From JADHLK01 sp038131695 (GTDB lineage Bacteria > Pseudomonadota > Alphaproteobacteria > Puniceispirillales > Puniceispirillaceae): a stretch of DNA of 6,214 nt. The notes under the pieces were generated by a model that saw only the letters and a program-made list of their open reading frames with translations, was not told where the DNA came from and did no database searches. This document shows, piece by piece, positions 5,314-6,214 of the stretch (position 1 is its first letter; every line of letters begins with the position of its first letter). Where the stretch lies: contig JAYPQA010000091.1 of NCBI GenBank assembly GCA_038131695.1, positions 1 through 6,214 of the forward strand. The letters run 5' to 3'. Both the position numbers and the translations under genes were made by a program.

Positions 5314-6214
5314 TTGAACGAAGAAAATGTCAAGAATAAGGCAGCTGCCAAAACCAGCCTGACGGGCGAAATCCGGGCGATTTTGCATCTCGCCCTGCCG
5401 CTGGCCCTCTCGCAGCTGGTCTGGATTGGCATCAGCACCTCTGATATTTGGATGATGGGCCGGATTGGGACGCTGGAACTGGCCTCTGGCTCGCTGGCGA
5501 TGCGGGCTTACCAGCCCTTTTATTTCTGGACGCTGGGGATGCTGTCGGTGACCACCGCGCTGATGGCCCAGGGGCTGGGGGCCGGAGATGCCAGCCGGGT
5601 GCGGCGGGCTTTTCGGTCTGGCGTATTGCTGGCCAGTTTTTTCGGCGTGCTTTTTGCGCTGCCAGTCTGGGCCGGCCCGTGGCTGCTGCCCTATTTGGGC
5701 CAGGACCCGGCTCTGGCGGCCTATGCCGGTGATTTCTTCATCTGGACGGCTATTGGCCTGCCGATCATCTTTGTCTTTCAGATGTTGCGCTTTTTTTCCG
5801 TTTCCATGGGCACGCCCTCTATGCAGCTTCTGGCCTCGGTCATTGGGCTGGTTGCCAATCTTGTCCTGAATGAGCTTTTGGCCCTTGGCCTCGGCCCGCT
5901 GCCGGAAATGGGGCTGGGCGGAATCGCGGCGGCGACCACGCTCAGCTATGCGATAACGGTGATGGTTATGATTTCCATTGTCCGGCGGCATGAAGAGCTG
6001 AAAAAATGGGATATTTTCCGGAATTGGTGGCGGCTGGACCGCCCCTCGGTCAAGGGAATTTTGCGGCTCGGCACGCCGACCGGCTTCATCGTGCTGAGCG
6101 AGACCAGTATGTTTGCGGTTGTCTCCTTGATGCTGGGGGTGTTCGGGACCGCCGCGCTGGCCGCCTCGGCGATTTCCTTTCAAGTGACCTCCATCGCCTT
6201 CATGTTGCCGCTGG
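5314..6214 (+). CDS. MATE family efflux transporter (NorM-like), partial at the 3' end
   Basis: This open frame gives 300 residues and runs off the right edge; full MATE proteins are about 440-480 residues, so roughly two-thirds is present. MATE proteins are inner-membrane antiporters that export cationic drugs and dyes in exchange for Na+ or H+. The first six-helix half lies at about residues 22-222. TM1 contains LALPLALSQL and TSDIWMMGRIG, and D44 sits where NorM has its conserved TM1 aspartate. The second half begins at about residue 249 (ILRLGTPTGFIVLSETSMF); E263 in TM7 matches the cation-binding glutamate of Vibrio NorM (E255). FMLPL closes the visible part. The start is TTG at 5314. 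An in-frame TAG stands at 5278-5280, and no ATG, GTG or TTG lies between it and 5314. The first in-frame ATG, near 5451, would remove TM1. A weak GAAAG lies ten bases upstream. It is transcribed divergently from the RND operon. Confidence 0.93.
   Translation, partial: MNEENVKNKAAAKTSLTGEIRAILHLALPLALSQLVWIGISTSDIWMMGRIGTLELASGSLAMRAYQPFYFWTLGMLSVTTALMAQGLGAGDASRVRRAFRSGVLLASFFGVLFALPVWAGPWLLPYLGQDPALAAYAGDFFIWTAIGLPIIFVFQMLRFFSVSMGTPSMQLLASVIGLVANLVLNELLALGLGPLPEMGLGGIAAATTLSYAITVMVMISIVRRHEELKKWDIFRNWWRLDRPSVKGILRLGTPTGFIVLSETSMFAVVSLMLGVFGTAALAASAISFQVTSIAFMLPL

Noticed and set aside
5308..6183. A 291-codon open frame on the minus strand opposite the MATE gene
   Set aside because: It is rich in Gln, Arg, Pro and Gly and has no domain. 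The plus strand encodes clear MATE helices over the same bases, so the open frame is a by-product.

Overview
The window reads as part of a bacterial chromosome, most likely from an alphaproteobacterium. That guess rests on moderately high GC, an RlmE protein with a basic Gly/Ser/Lys/Arg-rich N-terminal extension, and the general look of the proteins. No 16S or other firm marker is present, so the assignment is tentative.

Layout, left to right. Positions 1-61 are a short tail downstream of rlmE with no gene I can defend. Positions 62-796 (minus strand) encode the 23S rRNA 2'-O-methyltransferase RlmE, complete with its catalytic K-D-K-E set. Positions 818-3985 (minus) carry one RND-superfamily (AcrB-like) inner-membrane efflux permease of about 1,055 codons. 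Its reading frame is broken at about eight places: one near 3175, and seven packed into roughly 1222-1775. Positions 3985-5157 (minus) encode the matching periplasmic adaptor (HlyD/AcrA-type membrane fusion protein). Positions 5158-5313 are a divergent intergenic region. From 5314 to the right edge (plus) runs a MATE-family multidrug/cation antiporter that starts at TTG and leaves the window at codon 300.

The minus-strand genes look like one transcription unit in the order adaptor, permease, rlmE. The adaptor stop and permease start share a base (TAATG), and only 21 bases separate the permease stop from the rlmE start. Adaptor and permease would form the inner-membrane and periplasmic parts of a tripartite pump. 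The outer-membrane channel (TolC-type) is not in the window and would have to come from elsewhere. The divergent MATE gene is a second, mechanistically different efflux transporter, so this is a small efflux locus attached to a housekeeping rRNA-modification gene. No transcriptional regulator, RNA gene, mobile element, CRISPR array or large repeat was recognised.

The most notable observation is the broken permease. Every frame segment still encodes well-conserved RND sequence, and the breaks are clustered. This points to a low-quality stretch of sequence or a very recent pseudogene rather than to a new system. I found no evidence of a previously undescribed system here.
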